64,000 nucleotides of DNA, from assembly GCF_027887165.1 (NCBI RefSeq), contig NC_077235.1:54006882-54070881 (forward strand), written 5' to 3'. Source of the DNA: Monodelphis domestica (taxonomy: Eukaryota; Chordata; Mammalia; Didelphimorphia; Didelphidae). Made by a program: the position numbers and the translations under genes. Under the pieces are notes generated by a model. It made no database searches. It was given only the letters and a program-made list of their open reading frames with translations, and was not told where the DNA came from. Shown here piece by piece: positions 43,250 through 55,419 of this stretch. Each line of letters opens with the position of its first letter. Position 1 is the first letter of the stretch.

Positions 43250-43420
43250 TTTTCTCATCTGCAAAAGAAGTGGCTTGGACCAGATGACCTCTGTGATCCC
43301 TTCATCTAAGATCCTGAATATCATTTAACTTCCCTAGTCCTCAGTTTCCTCCTCTGTAAAATGAGAGAGTTGGACTAGATGGCCTCTGAGGCCTGCCAGC
43401 CCTTGATGTAGAGTACTTAG
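43250..43420 (+). repeat. MIR-class SINE, plus strand
   Basis: Two overlapping tails: 'ttggaccagatgacctctgt', then 'gtcctcagtttcctcctctg' and 'gttggactagatggcctctg'. Confidence 0.7.
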
Positions 43421-43479
43421 ATATTGCCTGAAGTCTTCTGAATGTCTGTTTTATCTTGTGTGCATTAAATTTTTTAGAT

Positions 43480-44330
43480 TTTGAACTTAAAACACCAATC
43501 AGATCTTTCCATATACATAATATAACAAAAAGGATTATAAATGAGATTATAGAACACAGTGTTATTTCTAACTCTCTTCTCTATGCTCAGTATTCCTAGT
43601 TTTTACAAAGGGTCCTCGTATGATATCGTCTGTCATTATCCTGGCTAGCCTGCTCTAGTTTATACTAATGATCAGAGCTCACATTTATATCAGGTTAGCA
43701 GAGTATTTTAGAGTTGTTATTGCATTTGATCTTTTCAACTATACAGAGTTAAATATTATCCCCATTTTACTGATAAGGAGACTGAGATGTTTTATGATGT
43801 CCTGTTTAAACTATGGCATCAAAACTAAACTGAATACTCCATATATGGTCTGATTAGGGCAGAGTAAATCATAACGTTGCTTCTCTAGTCCTGGAAGTCA
43901 TGCCATTTTTAATGTAGCCTTAGATCGTAGTAGTTATTTTTGCTGTCACATTAAACTATTTTCTAAAATGTCAAGGGAGTCTCCTAAGACCTTCAGATCT
44001 TTTTTATATGAGCTGTTTTCTACCTATTCCTTTTCCATCTTGTATTTATAAGGCTGAGATTTCCTTGGTTGCTATTAAATTTTGCTTTTTTCATCTTAGT
44101 CAAATGTTCCAGCCTGTTGAGACCTTTATGAATGCTGATTTTGTCGTCCAGAATGTTAGATCTTCTGCCAATATTTCGGTTACCTCCAAATTTGATGAGA
44201 CTGCCATTGTTGTAAGTCATTGAAAAAAATATTAAGATATATGGGTCACATATAGATCTATGGGACACTGCCCTATCCAAGCTGTCCCTGTTTTGAGATC
44301 TAGTGATTTCCCAGTAGCGCATAACTCATG
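43480..44330 (-). repeat. CR1/L3-like LINE relic, minus strand, with a MIR piece
   Basis: 'ttttttcatcttagtcaaat', 'gttccagcctgttgagacct', 'acctccaaatttgatgagac' and 'ggtcacatatagatctatgg' follow a CR1/L3-type pattern read in reverse. 43660-43800 ('tattatccccattttactga') is MIR/L2. The open frame at 44020-44322 is part of this relic. Confidence 0.5.
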
Positions 44331-45414
44331 GACTAATGAAATACCCATTGATTCTGAAGAAGTCAGTAGAGCCCTCCCCAGTCAGGCACTCACAAGCTAG
44401 AACAGCTTTGAATTCAGGCACAAAGATGGCTATTGCCTGCCTTTCTTCTCGAAAGCTTGAGGCGTAGCCATATACAGAAAGCCTTGGTGCCAGATTGTCA
44501 TCACGATGGATTTTCATGATACAACACGTCTGCAGGCAGGATTTGAACTCCGGTCTTTCTGACTTCAAGTCCAGCTCTCTCTCCATTGAGCTAGAGAAGA
44601 CTTGTACCAAGATTTTCTGAAACTTACAGACTAGAAGAGGGCCAAGATGCCATTTGGAAAAAGCTGTCAAACACCTCTTACATGGAAGGCCTTTTCTCTA
44701 GCTCTGAACCTCTTCCTGGACCTGTTCTTTATGGGTAATGACATGTACACATACAGGTATGCTATAAGGGATAAAAATGAAAGTCAACAGTATTAGTGGC
44801 AGGATCATATCCTTAAGAGAGTTGCTGTGAAAGGTATCATGAGAAAAATGAGAAGGAAGAAAGATTACATGAGGCAGGAAGGTCACAAAACACCCACTGG
44901 AAATGGATGCTGTTGACTTGAGCTTTAAGGATGGGGAGGAAGTAAGCAAGATGGGTTAAGGACTTCTCTTTATTTTTTAGATAACAAAAATAGCATAGGG
45001 ATTATACCTGGGTGCCCATGTCACTGAAATAAGCCCTGCTCCTCAATTTTAATGTACCATTTCTACACAAACTCAAGCACCAAATTCATTTAAGAGACAT
45101 ATCAGTACCATAAGGATTTCAAGGTTTTCCTTATTTTTATTGCTAACTATTTGTATGACACCAGTCACTAAGTAGTCATTGACTTTCCCAGGATCTAGGT
45201 GCTCTGCTAAGTGCTGGAGTGACAAAGCCCAAAATGGACCAGACTCCAACCTTTTATTGTCTTAATCCCTAACTACTGCCCATGTCTTAGCTTCTTGTCT
45301 TCCCAGTGAATCCTCCTTTGTAACAACAATGGGAAAAGGCAGTTTAGCAAAAATAACCAATAATCAACCAACCCACGTGAAATTTGTTTCTAATAATATA
45401 TGCCAAGTTCCAGA
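44331..45414. other. Gene-free stretch with a MIR relic
   Basis: 44505-44605 ('caggatttgaactccggtct', 'ctctctctccattgagctag') is MIR in reverse. I recognise nothing else. Open frames near 44326-44670 and 44698-44949 show no motifs. Confidence 0.4.
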
Positions 45415-45815
45415 CTCATAGTCCCCCACCTCCATGAACATTTATTCAGTGTCTACTATGTGTCAGCCACTGTGTTGGATTCTGGGGGATACAAAAAAGT
45501 AAATGAAAAGATAATTCCTCTTTTCAGAATAGAGGGGGCTAAATCATTTCCTTGAGACTAACTACTGCCTCTGAGACTTTGGACAAGTATTTTCCCCTCC
45601 CTGCACCTCAGTTGTCCCCTCTGTAAAATAAAAGGATTGGATTAAATGATCTTTGAAAGCCCTAGAAAACTCTAGATCAAGGTGCTTCTGTGTAGCCTTG
45701 GGCAAGTTACTTCACCTCCCTGGACCTTGGTTTCCTTACTTGTAAAAAGATGAAGTTTCACTGGACAGACTCCTAGGTCCCTTTCAACTCTAGGTCTATG
45801 ACCTTTTGATCCTTG
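45415..45815 (+). repeat. L2 piece and two MIR-class SINE relics
   Basis: 45430-45510 'gtctactatgtgtcagccac' (L2/MIR); 45565-45670 'ttggacaagtattttcccct' with 'gattggattaaatgatcttt'; 45690-45810 'ccttgggcaagttacttcac' with 'ggtccctttcaactctaggt'. Confidence 0.65.
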
Positions 45816-46113
45816 CTTTCATTTCCCTGTAGAGTCTCTAGCCTTCTGGTTAATCACCATTTAGACTCTTGCACCTCAATACTTCAAGGATCTGGAATTT
45901 GGAAGTGGAAATACACATTCCATCACCATAGACTGTAATCTTTTCAGGAATATATAGAAAAGCTGATGATTCATGTGGGTTTATATTGTATTCTGCAACT
46001 TTGCTAAAGTTGTCGATTATTTCCACTAGCTTTTTCATTGATTCTCTAGGATTTTTTAACTAGACCATCATATCATCTGCAAAGAGTGATAACTTGGTCT
46101 GTCTCCTCATTGC

Positions 46114-49100
46114 ATGTTTTTTCTTTTTTTTTTAATTAATTTATTTAGTCAATTTAGAACATTATTCCTTGGTTACAATAATCACATTATTTCCCTCCCT
46201 CCCCTCCTCCCACCCTTCCTGCAGCCGACACGCAATTTCACTGGGTATTACTTGTGTCCTTGATCAGAACCTATTTCCATGTTGTTGGTGTTTCCATTAG
46301 GATGTTCATTTAGAGTCTACATCCCCAGCCATACCCCCTTGACCCATGTATTCAAGCAGTTGTTTTTCTTCTGTGTTTTTACTCCCACAGTTTTTCCTCT
46401 GTATGTGGATAATGTTTTTTCTTGTAGATCCCTCCAAGTTGTTCAGGATCACTACATTGCCATTAATGGAGAAGTCCATTACATTTGATTGTGCCACAGT
46501 GTATCAGTCTCTGTGTACAATGTTCTCCTGGTTCTGCTCCTCTCACTCTGCATCCATTCCTGGAGGTTGTCCCAGTTCACATGGAATTCCTCCACTTTAT
46601 TATTCTTTTGAGCATAATACTATTCCATCACCAAAATATGCCACAATTTGTTCAGCCATTCCCCAAATGAAGGGCATCCCCTCATTTTCCAATTTTTTGC
46701 TACCACAAACAGCGCAGCTATGAATATTCTTATACAAGTCTTTTCCCCTATTATCTCTTTGGGGTACAAACCCAGTAGTGCTATGGCTGGATCAAAGGGC
46801 AGACAGTCTTTCAGCCCCATTTGGTCATAGTTCCAAATTGCCTGCCAGAATGTTTGGATCAATTCACAACTCCACCAGCAATACATTAATGTCCAGACTT
46901 TGTCACATCCCTCTCCAGCATTCATTACTTTCCTTTGCTGTCATGTTAGCCAATCCGCTAGGTGTGGGGTGATACCTCAGAGTTGTTTTGATTTGCATTT
47001 CTCTGATTATAAGAGATTTAGAGAACTTTTTCATGTGCTTATTAATAGTTTTGATTTATTTAACTGAAAATTGCCTATTCATGTCCCTTGCCCATTTATC
47101 CATTAGAGAATGGCTTGATTTTTTGTACAATTGGTTTAGTTCTTTATAAATTTATAAATAAACCTTTGTCAGAGATTTTTATTATGAAGATTGTTTCCCA
47201 ATTTGTTGCTTCCCTTCTAATTTTGGATGCATTAGTTTTGTTTGTACATAACCTTTTTAATTTGATATAACCAAAATTATTGATTTTATATTTTGTGATT
47301 TTTTTCTAGCTCTTGCTTGGTTTTAAAGTCTTTCCTTTACTGAAGATCTGACAAGTATACTATTCTATGTTCACCTAATTTGATTATAGTTTCCTTCTTT
47401 ATATTCAGGTCATTCACCCATTATGAGTTCATCTTGGTGTAGGGTGTGAGGTGTTGATCCAAGCCTAATCTATCCCATACTGGCTTCCAATTTTCCCAGC
47501 AGTTTTTATCAAATAATGAATTTTGGTCCCAAAAGCCGGGGTCTTTGGGCCTATCATAGACTGTCTTGCTGAAGTCATTTACCCCAAGTCTATTCCGCTG
47601 ATCTTCCTTTCTGTCTCTTAGCCAGAACCAAATTGTTTTGATGATCACTGCTTTATAGTATAGTTTGAGATCTTGGACTGCAAGTCCTCCTTTCTTTGCA
47701 TTTTTTTTCATGATTTCCCTGGATATCCTTGATCTTTTGTTTTTCCAAATAAACTTTGTTATGTTTTTTTCTAATTCAGTAAAAAAAGTTTATTTGTAGT
47801 TCAATGGGTATGGCACTAAATAAGTAAATTAAGTTGGGCAGGATTGTCATTTTTATTATGTTAGCTCATCCTACCCATTAGCAATTAATGTTTTTCCATT
47901 TGTTTAGATCTAGTTTTAATTGTGTGGAGAGTGTTTTGTAGTTGTGTTCATATAGTTCCTGTGTTTGTCTCAGCAGATAGATTCCTAAGTATTTTATATT
48001 GTCTAGGGTGATTTTAAATGGAATTTCTCTTTCTAATTCTTGTTGCTGAGATGTGTTGGAGATATATAGAAATGCTGATGACTATTGTGGGTTTATTTTG
48101 TATATTTCCACTTTGTGAAAGTTGTTGATTATTTTGACTAGCTTTTTGTATTATTCTCTAGGATTCTTTAAGTAGACCATTGTATCATCTGCAAAGAGTG
48201 ATAGCTTGGTCTCCTCATTGCTTATTTTAATACCTTCAATTTCTTTTTCTTCTATAATCACTATAGCTAGTGTTTCTAGTACAATGTTAAATAATAGAGG
48301 TGATAATTGGCATCCTTGTTTCACTCCTGATCTTATTGGGATGGCTTCTAGTTTATCCCCATTGCAGATGATGTTTGCTGATGGTTTTAGATATATACTA
48401 TTTATTATTTTTAGGAAAGGCCCTTCTATGCCTTTACTGTCTAGTGTTTTCAATCAGCATGGGTGTTGTATTTTGTCAAAGGATTTTCTGCATCTATTGA
48501 GATAACCATGTGATTTTTGTTGGTTTGCTTGTTAATATGATAAATTATGTGGATGGTTTTCCTTATATTGAACCAGTCTTGCATTCCTGGTATGAATCTT
48601 ACCTGGTCATAGAGAATAACCCTCGTGATCACTTGCTGGAGTCTTTTTGCTAGTATTCTATTCAAGAGTTTTGCATCTATATTTATTAAGGAGATTGGTC
48701 TATAGTTTTCTTTCTCTGTTTTTGACCTGCCTAGCTATGGAATCAGTACCATATTTGTGTAGTAAAATGAATTTGTTAGAACTCCTTCTTTGCTTATTTT
48801 GTCAAATAGTTTGTATAATATTGGGATTAGTTATATATCTATAATAGGTAATCTATTTCTTCCTCTGTTAGTCTAGGCAATTTATAGTTTTTTAAATATT
48901 CATCCATATCACTTGGATTGCCATATTTATTGCCATGTAATTGGGCATAATAGTTTTTTTTATGATTGCATTAATTGCCTCTTCATTAGAGGTGAAGTCT
49001 CCCTTTTCATCTTGGATACTGTCAATTTGGTTTTCTTCTTTCCTTTTTTAATTAGACTGACCAGTACTTTGTCTGTTTTATTTGTTTTTTTCGAAGTACC

Positions 49101-50785
49101 AGCTTCTAGTTTTATTTATTAAGTCAATAGTTTATTGGTTTTCAACTTTATTAATTTCTCCTTTGATTTTTAGAATCTCTAGTTTAGTCTTCATCTCAGG
49201 ATTTTTAATTTGCATGCCCAATTCATTGACCTCTTCCCTCTCTAGTTTGTTAATATATGAACTCAAGAATATAAATTTCCCCCTGAATACTGCTTTGGCC
49301 GCATCCCATAGGTTTTGAAAGGATGTCTCCTCGTAATTTTCTTCAATGAAATTATTGTTTCTATGATTTGTTCTTTAACTAACTGGTTTTGGAGAATTGT
49401 ATTGTTTAATTTCCAATTAATTTTTTATTTACCTATCCATATTCCCTTACTAATTATTATTTTATTTGCATTGTGATCTGAGAAGGTTGCAATTATTAAT
49501 TCTACTCGTTTTCACTTGTTTGCAATGTTTTTATGCCTTAATATATGGTCAATTTTTTGTGAATGTACCATGTACTGCTGAAAAGAAGGTATTGTAGTTT
49601 AATAAAAATCCAAGATTTTGATTTTTTTGTTCGAGAAAGATCTTCAAGGAAGAAGCTTTCTAACTCCTAAATCCAGAGAATGGACTGTTGTGGAAAGATG
49701 CCAGAAAACCTACACTACATCAAGAAGATCAGGAATGAACTTTGGGTGTGGTTGATTGAACTGAAGTTTGATTGAACATTTATTTGTAAATGTACATTTT
49801 ATGCCAAGGGGACTGCCCCTAATTTGGCTTTCTGTCAATGCTTCTAGCAAAACATTGGTTTTTGCTTTCTTTCTTTTCTATTCCTCCCTAACTACTGCAA
49901 TTTCCTCTTAGAAATTGAATATTTTTAGAAGTGCTTTAGGACTACAAGATGATTATGTTAAATGATCATGGGGAGACTAGTCTCCCAATGACCATCGGGG
50001 GGATTGTGAATCATAAAAACTACTCAGACTTTACTTTAGAAGATTTGGTCTAGCTATTTCCTTATTGTAACAATGGAGATACTTGGTCTAACAATAATCA
50101 GGAATGCATTGGAAACTTTTAAAATTACTCCACCCTAATTTTTTTAAATTTAAAATTTTTAATTAATTTAATTAATCAATAAATTAAAAAAATAATTAGA
50201 AAATTTAATTAAAATTAAATTTTAAATTAAATTAAAATTAAAATTACTCCACCAGTGCCTTAGGAGAAGATAGAGTTGTAAACTCCTGATTGAACAATGA
50301 AAGTCCCAAACTCATACCTTATAGTAAAGCTAGAACCTTAAGCTAGGTCTATTTTTAGATCTAATACAAAAAGGTGTTAAGTATCTGTAAAGGTTAAATT
50401 AGTACACAAAAAGTTCAAGTAACTTACAAAAGGTAGGCTTAAGAAAGAGGTGTGAAGTACTCAGAAGATTTAATCTAACCAGAGAAGGTGAAAACCAAAG
50501 AAGGTGAAAACTAAGAATGGACAGTCCTGGAAAAAAGCGTCTACTGTAATTGTTAGATATAAAAAATTAGAGGAGGTGACATAAGAGAAAATTTCTTTAA
50601 CAGGAAGGGGTAAAAAGTCAGGAGAAATTGAATTCAGTTTGGAGAGGAATTTCCGATCGGAGTGGAAGAACCCAGCTTGGAGATGGTCTTGTGGTGAGTG
50701 ATGAAGACTGACTTACTCTCCCTTAGGCTCAGGCCTAGACCTTTTTCTACTGCTTGGCTCAGCTTAAGACAGAGGAGTTTAAATT

Positions 50786-50838
<53 letters not shown>

Positions 50839-53800
50839 TCCCTTAATTCCTTCTTTCTTTATTAATTAAAATCTCCATAAATCCCCAGCTGACTTGGGTA
50901 TTTTCATATTTGGGAATTTCCCATGGCAACCACTTATTTAGATTTTAAGTAAAAAAACAAAATTATCCTTACAGTTTTGGCATTTACATATATTCCTTTT
51001 TGTCCCTATTTATTTTTCTCCACATATTTACTAACTCTAATTTTTCTAAGATTTCATATACTTCTCTTACATCTTTCTTATTTATTTTTTGGTTTGATTT
51101 ATCTAGTTCTGATAGAGGAAGTTTAAGGTCTCTCACTAGTATAGTTTTTCTATTTATTGCATCCTTGAGCTCCACTAGTTTCTCCTTTAGAAATTTGGAT
51201 GCTATGCCATTTGGTGCATACATGTTGAGTACTGATATTTCCTCATTGTCTATACTGCCTTTTATCAGTTTGTAATTACCTTCCCTATCTCTTTTAACTA
51301 ATCTTTCTTACTTTGGCTTTGTCAGATATCATGATTGTGACTCCTGCCTTCTTTTTATCAGTTGATGCCCAATAGATTTGGCTCCATCCTCTTACTTTCA
51401 CCCTATGTGTATGTACCTTCCTAATGTGTGTTTCTTGTAGACAGCATATGGTAGGGTTTTGGATTCTAATCCACTCTGATATTTGCTTCCATTTAATGGG
51501 TGAGTTCATTCCATTCACATTCAGAGTTATGATTACCAGCTGTGTATTTCCCAATATTTTGATTTCTACTCCTAGTCCTGCCTTTTCTTCTTTCACTATT
51601 TCCTTCTTCACCAATGTTTGTTTTTAATCAGCCCCCCTAGTTCCCACCCGTATTTTACTTCCCTTTATACCCCCCTCCCTTCTTATTCCCCCCTTATTTT
51701 CTTTGCAGTCTTTTTAAAACTACCCCCCATCCTCTCCCTCCCATATATTGCTTCCCTCCCCACCAGTCTGTTTGTTACCCTTCTAATTCCCTATAGGGTG
51801 CAAATCTATTCTCTGCCCCAATGGATTGGATTGTTCTTCCCTCATTGGGTCAATTTCAATGTACGTAAGAGTTGAGTATTTCCTATATCCAACCTCTTTA
51901 CCCTTCTAGTGTATTGATGTTCTCCCCCCTCCCTCACTGAGCTTCTTTGTGACATAAATTTATCCCCTTTTGTTTCTATTCCCATTTCTTTTAGTATTGA
52001 CCTCCTTTTTAGCTCTAGTTATATATATACATATATGTATGTATTTATGAATACATATATCTATATACATATTTATGTTTTGTAATTTCATCCTATACAG
52101 TTTGTCACTGTTCCCTCTAAGTGTAATTCTTCTATGTGCCCAGGTGATAATAACAATTTTTAAGAGTTACCAATGACCTCTTTTCTTATAGGGATACATA
52201 TCCTTTTAACTTCTTGTGTCTCTTAAAAAAGTTTTTTTGTTTTGTTTTGTTTTTCTTTTTCCCTCTTTTTAATTACCTTTTGATGATTCTCTTGAGTTCT
52301 GTGCTTGGACATCAAATTTTCTGTTCAGATATGGTCTTTTCTTTATAAATGCTTGGAATTCTTCTATTTTATTGAATGACCATACTTTCCCCTGTAAGTA
52401 TATAGTCAGTTTTGCTGGGTAGTTAATTCTTGGTTGTAGACCTACTTCCCTTGCTTTCTGGAATATCATATTCCATGCCTTTTTGTCTTACACTGTAGAT
52501 GCAGCCAGATTCTGTGTTATTCTCACTGTGGTACCATGATATCTATATGACTTTTTCTTGACAGCTTGTAATATTTTTTCCTTGGTCTGATAGTTCTTGA
52601 ATTTGGCTATAACATTCCTGGGTGTTGTCAGTTGAGTATTAAGTACAGGAGCTGATCTGTGGATTCTTTCAATCTCCACTTTCCCCTCTTGTTCTAGGGG
52701 CAGTTTTCTTGGATAGTTTCCTGTAGTATGATGTCCAGGATTTTTCTTTTGTCATGATCTTCTGGTAGGCCAATGATTCTTAAGTTGTCTCTCCTGGCAC
52801 AATTTTCTAAATATTCTATTTTGTGAATGAGATGCTTCATATTTTCCTCAATTTTTTCATTCTTTTGATTTTGTTTTATAGTGTCCTGCTGCCTTGTGAA
52901 GTCACTTAATTATAGTTGTTGTATTCTGGTTGTTAATGACTGGATGTCATCCTTGGCTTTTTGGTCATCCTTCTCCTTCTGGTCTGATTTTCTTTGGAGG
53001 TCATCTTTCATTCTCTTTACCTCATCTCTCATCTCCTTTGCCTCATCATTTGTCTTCTTTGCCTCATCTTTCATCTCCTTTGCCTCATTTTCAAGCTGGT
53101 TGATTTTGGCTTTCAAGACACTATTTTCTATTTCCATATGACTTAGCTTTTAAGTTCTTTTCCCAATTGTCTTCAGCCTCTCTTAATTGTGTTTTGAATT
53201 GTATTTTGAATTCTTACAAAGCCTGTATCCAATCCACTGGATTTTATGTTTTATTGCTTGATATTCCCTCCGCCTTCTGTGTTCTGTTTGCTCTTTGTTC
53301 ATTGACTGTATAGAAGCTGTCGATTGTAATTTATTTTTTCTTTTCCTGTTGTTTGCTCATATTTACCCCTTCTTTACTCCCTGCAGTTGTCTGTGCTCTT
53401 GCTCCTTTCATTTTTTTTTTGGTTTTGGGGTTTTCTGTCAGTCTCCCTTCTTGGAGCTTTGTCAGGAGAACTCTCAGTGCAGTCTGTTGTGGAGGGATAT
53501 TGGAGTTTGAGTTTCCCTGACCTCTGAAGACTTTTAATGGGATTGAGTCCAGCTGGGTTGGGCTGGATGTGCCCTGAGGCAAAAGCCTCCTGGAAGGTGG
53601 GAGCAATATGGAAGATCTCCACTGCTGTGACCAGGCTACCTGCTCTGTGCTCCCTCTCCAGCTCCTTCCCCACTGCATGTTTTTGATGCTCTGAACCTGG
53701 CACAGCCCTGCCCACAAGGTACTCCTTCTAGACCAGTGACTTTGCCTGGCCAGAGGTTCCCACTGCTGCTGGAGGCTTAGTGCTCTAGGTGGGGGAGGGG

Positions 53801-54026
53801 TCCCAGGACCTTCCTTTTCCCTTCCCTTTCATTCTGAGTATTCTAAAATTCTGGATTTTGGGGGGGCATATCTTTTGAATTGAGTCCAGCAAGAAGGTCC
53901 CTTGGCTCTGTCTTGTTATTGGGTTTGATTCTCAGTCCTCCAAGTGCCTCTAGTTTGTAATTAATAAGGAAGGGTTTTCATAGGTCTGAACTTTTGCTGC
54001 CTCTATGCCGCCATCTTGACTCCGCC
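46114..54026 (-). mobile_element. Full-length LINE-1, minus strand, nested in an older L1
   Basis: A complete element with the 12-bp target duplication 'tctcctcattgc' at 46102-46113 and 54027-54038. Order on the minus strand: 5' end 'ggcggagtcaagatggcgg' with a YY1-type site (54008-54018); 5' UTR; ORF1 coiled coil (52910-53137) and RNA-binding C-terminal half (IERIHRS...TPRNVIAKFKNYQTKEKILQ; LQPRINYPAKLTI); ORF2 endonuclease (YAPNGIASKFLKEKLVELKD); reverse transcriptase with FADDTMVYL near 48.19 kb; C-terminal Cys-rich block ([16 protein letters not shown]); 3' UTR and T-rich tail near 46120. Length is about 6.5 kb without the LTR set into ORF2 at 49593-50988. ORF1 and ORF2 contain several stops and shifts, so it is dead. 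Confidence 0.92.
49593..50988 (+). mobile_element. Solo LTR of an endogenous retrovirus (fossil) inside L1 ORF2
   Basis: About 1.4 kb bounded by TGTAG and TTTACA. L1 sequence resumes exactly across it ('gaaaagaaggtat' / 'tatattcctttttg'). It shares its distal half ('tatttttagatctaatacaa', 'gtcttgtggtgagtgatgaa', 'aaaatctccataaa', 'cagctgacttgggtattt') with the LTR at 57299-58450, so both belong to one family. It contains an AT-rich expansion (50135-50250) and a (TC)n run (50789-50836). No internal retroviral genes remain. Confidence 0.75.
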
Positions 54027-55273
54027 TCTCCTCATTGCCTATTTTAATACCTTCAATTTCTTTTTCTACTCTGATTGTTACTGCTAGTGTTTCTAGTACA
54101 ATGTTAAATAATAGAGGTGGTAATGGACATCCTTGTTTCACTCCTGATCTTATTGGGAAGGCTTCTAATTTATCCCCATTGCAGATGATGCTTGCCAATG
54201 GTTTTAAATATATACTGTTTATTATTCTTAGGAAAGGTCCTTCTATTCCTATACTTTCTAGTGTTTTCAATAGGAATGGGTGTTGTATTTTGTCAAAGGC
54301 TTTTTCTGCATCTATTGAAATAATCATGTGATTTCTGTTGGTTTTGTTGATGATATGTTGAATTATATGGATGGTTTTCTTAATATTAAGCCATCTTTGC
54401 ATTTTTGGTATAAAATTCCACCTGATCATAGTAAATAACCCTCATGATCACTTGCTGGGATCTTTTTGCTATTTTTGCATCTGTGTTCATTAAGGAGATT
54501 GGTGTATAGTTTCCTTTCTCTGTTTTTGTACTGCTTGGCTTTGGAATTGGTATGATATTTGTGTCATAAAATAAATTTGGTAAAACTCCTTTACTTATTG
54601 TGTCAAATAGTTAGAATAGTATTGGGATTAGCTATTATTTAAATGTTTGATAGAATTCACTTGTGAACCCACTTCGCCCTGGGGATTTTTTCTTAGGGAG
54701 TTCCTTGATGGCTTGTTCAATTTCTTTTTCTGAGATCAGATTGTTTAAGTATTCTATTTCCTCTTTTGTTAATATGGGCAATTTAAATTTTTGTAGATAT
54801 TCACTCATTTAACCTAGATTGTCATATTTATTGCCATATAATTGGGCAAAATAGTCCTTAATAATTACTTAAATTTACTCTTCATTAGAGGTGAGGACAC
54901 CCTTTTCATCTTGGTACTGTTAATCTGATTTTCTTCTTTTTTTTTTAAAATTAGATTAACCAATACGTTATCTATTTTATTTCTCCCCCCCCCCCCAAAG
55001 TACCAGCTCCTAGTCTTATTTATTTATTAGTTCAATAGTTCTTTTACTTTCAGTTTTATTCATTTCTACTTTGATTTTTAGGATTTTCAATTTAGTTTTT
55101 GTCTGGGGATTTTTAATTTGCTTTCTTTCTGGTATTTTAAGTTGCACGCCCAATTCATTGACCTTTTCCTTCTCTGATTTGTTGATGTGGCACTCAGGGA
55201 TATAAATTTTCACTGAATACTGCTTTGGCTGCATCCCATAGATTTTGATAAGTCGTTTCCTCATTGTTATTTA

Positions 55274-55419
55274 AAAAAAACTTTTACCCTATAATTCTTT
55301 TTTGAAAAATTTATTCAGTCAATTTAGAACATTATTCCTTGGTTACAAGGATTGTATTCTTTCCCTCCCTCCCCTCCCCCCACCCCTTTCCATAGCCCAC
55401 ATGCAATTCCACTGGATTT
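55274..55419 (-). mobile_element. Very short LINE-1 3' end, minus strand, inside the older L1
   Basis: 'cagtcaatttagaacattat', 'tccttggttacaaggattgt' and 'cacatgcaattccactggat' are the L1 3' UTR in reverse. Flanked by the 13-bp duplication 'tcattgttattta' at 55261-55273 and 55420-55432. Confidence 0.85.
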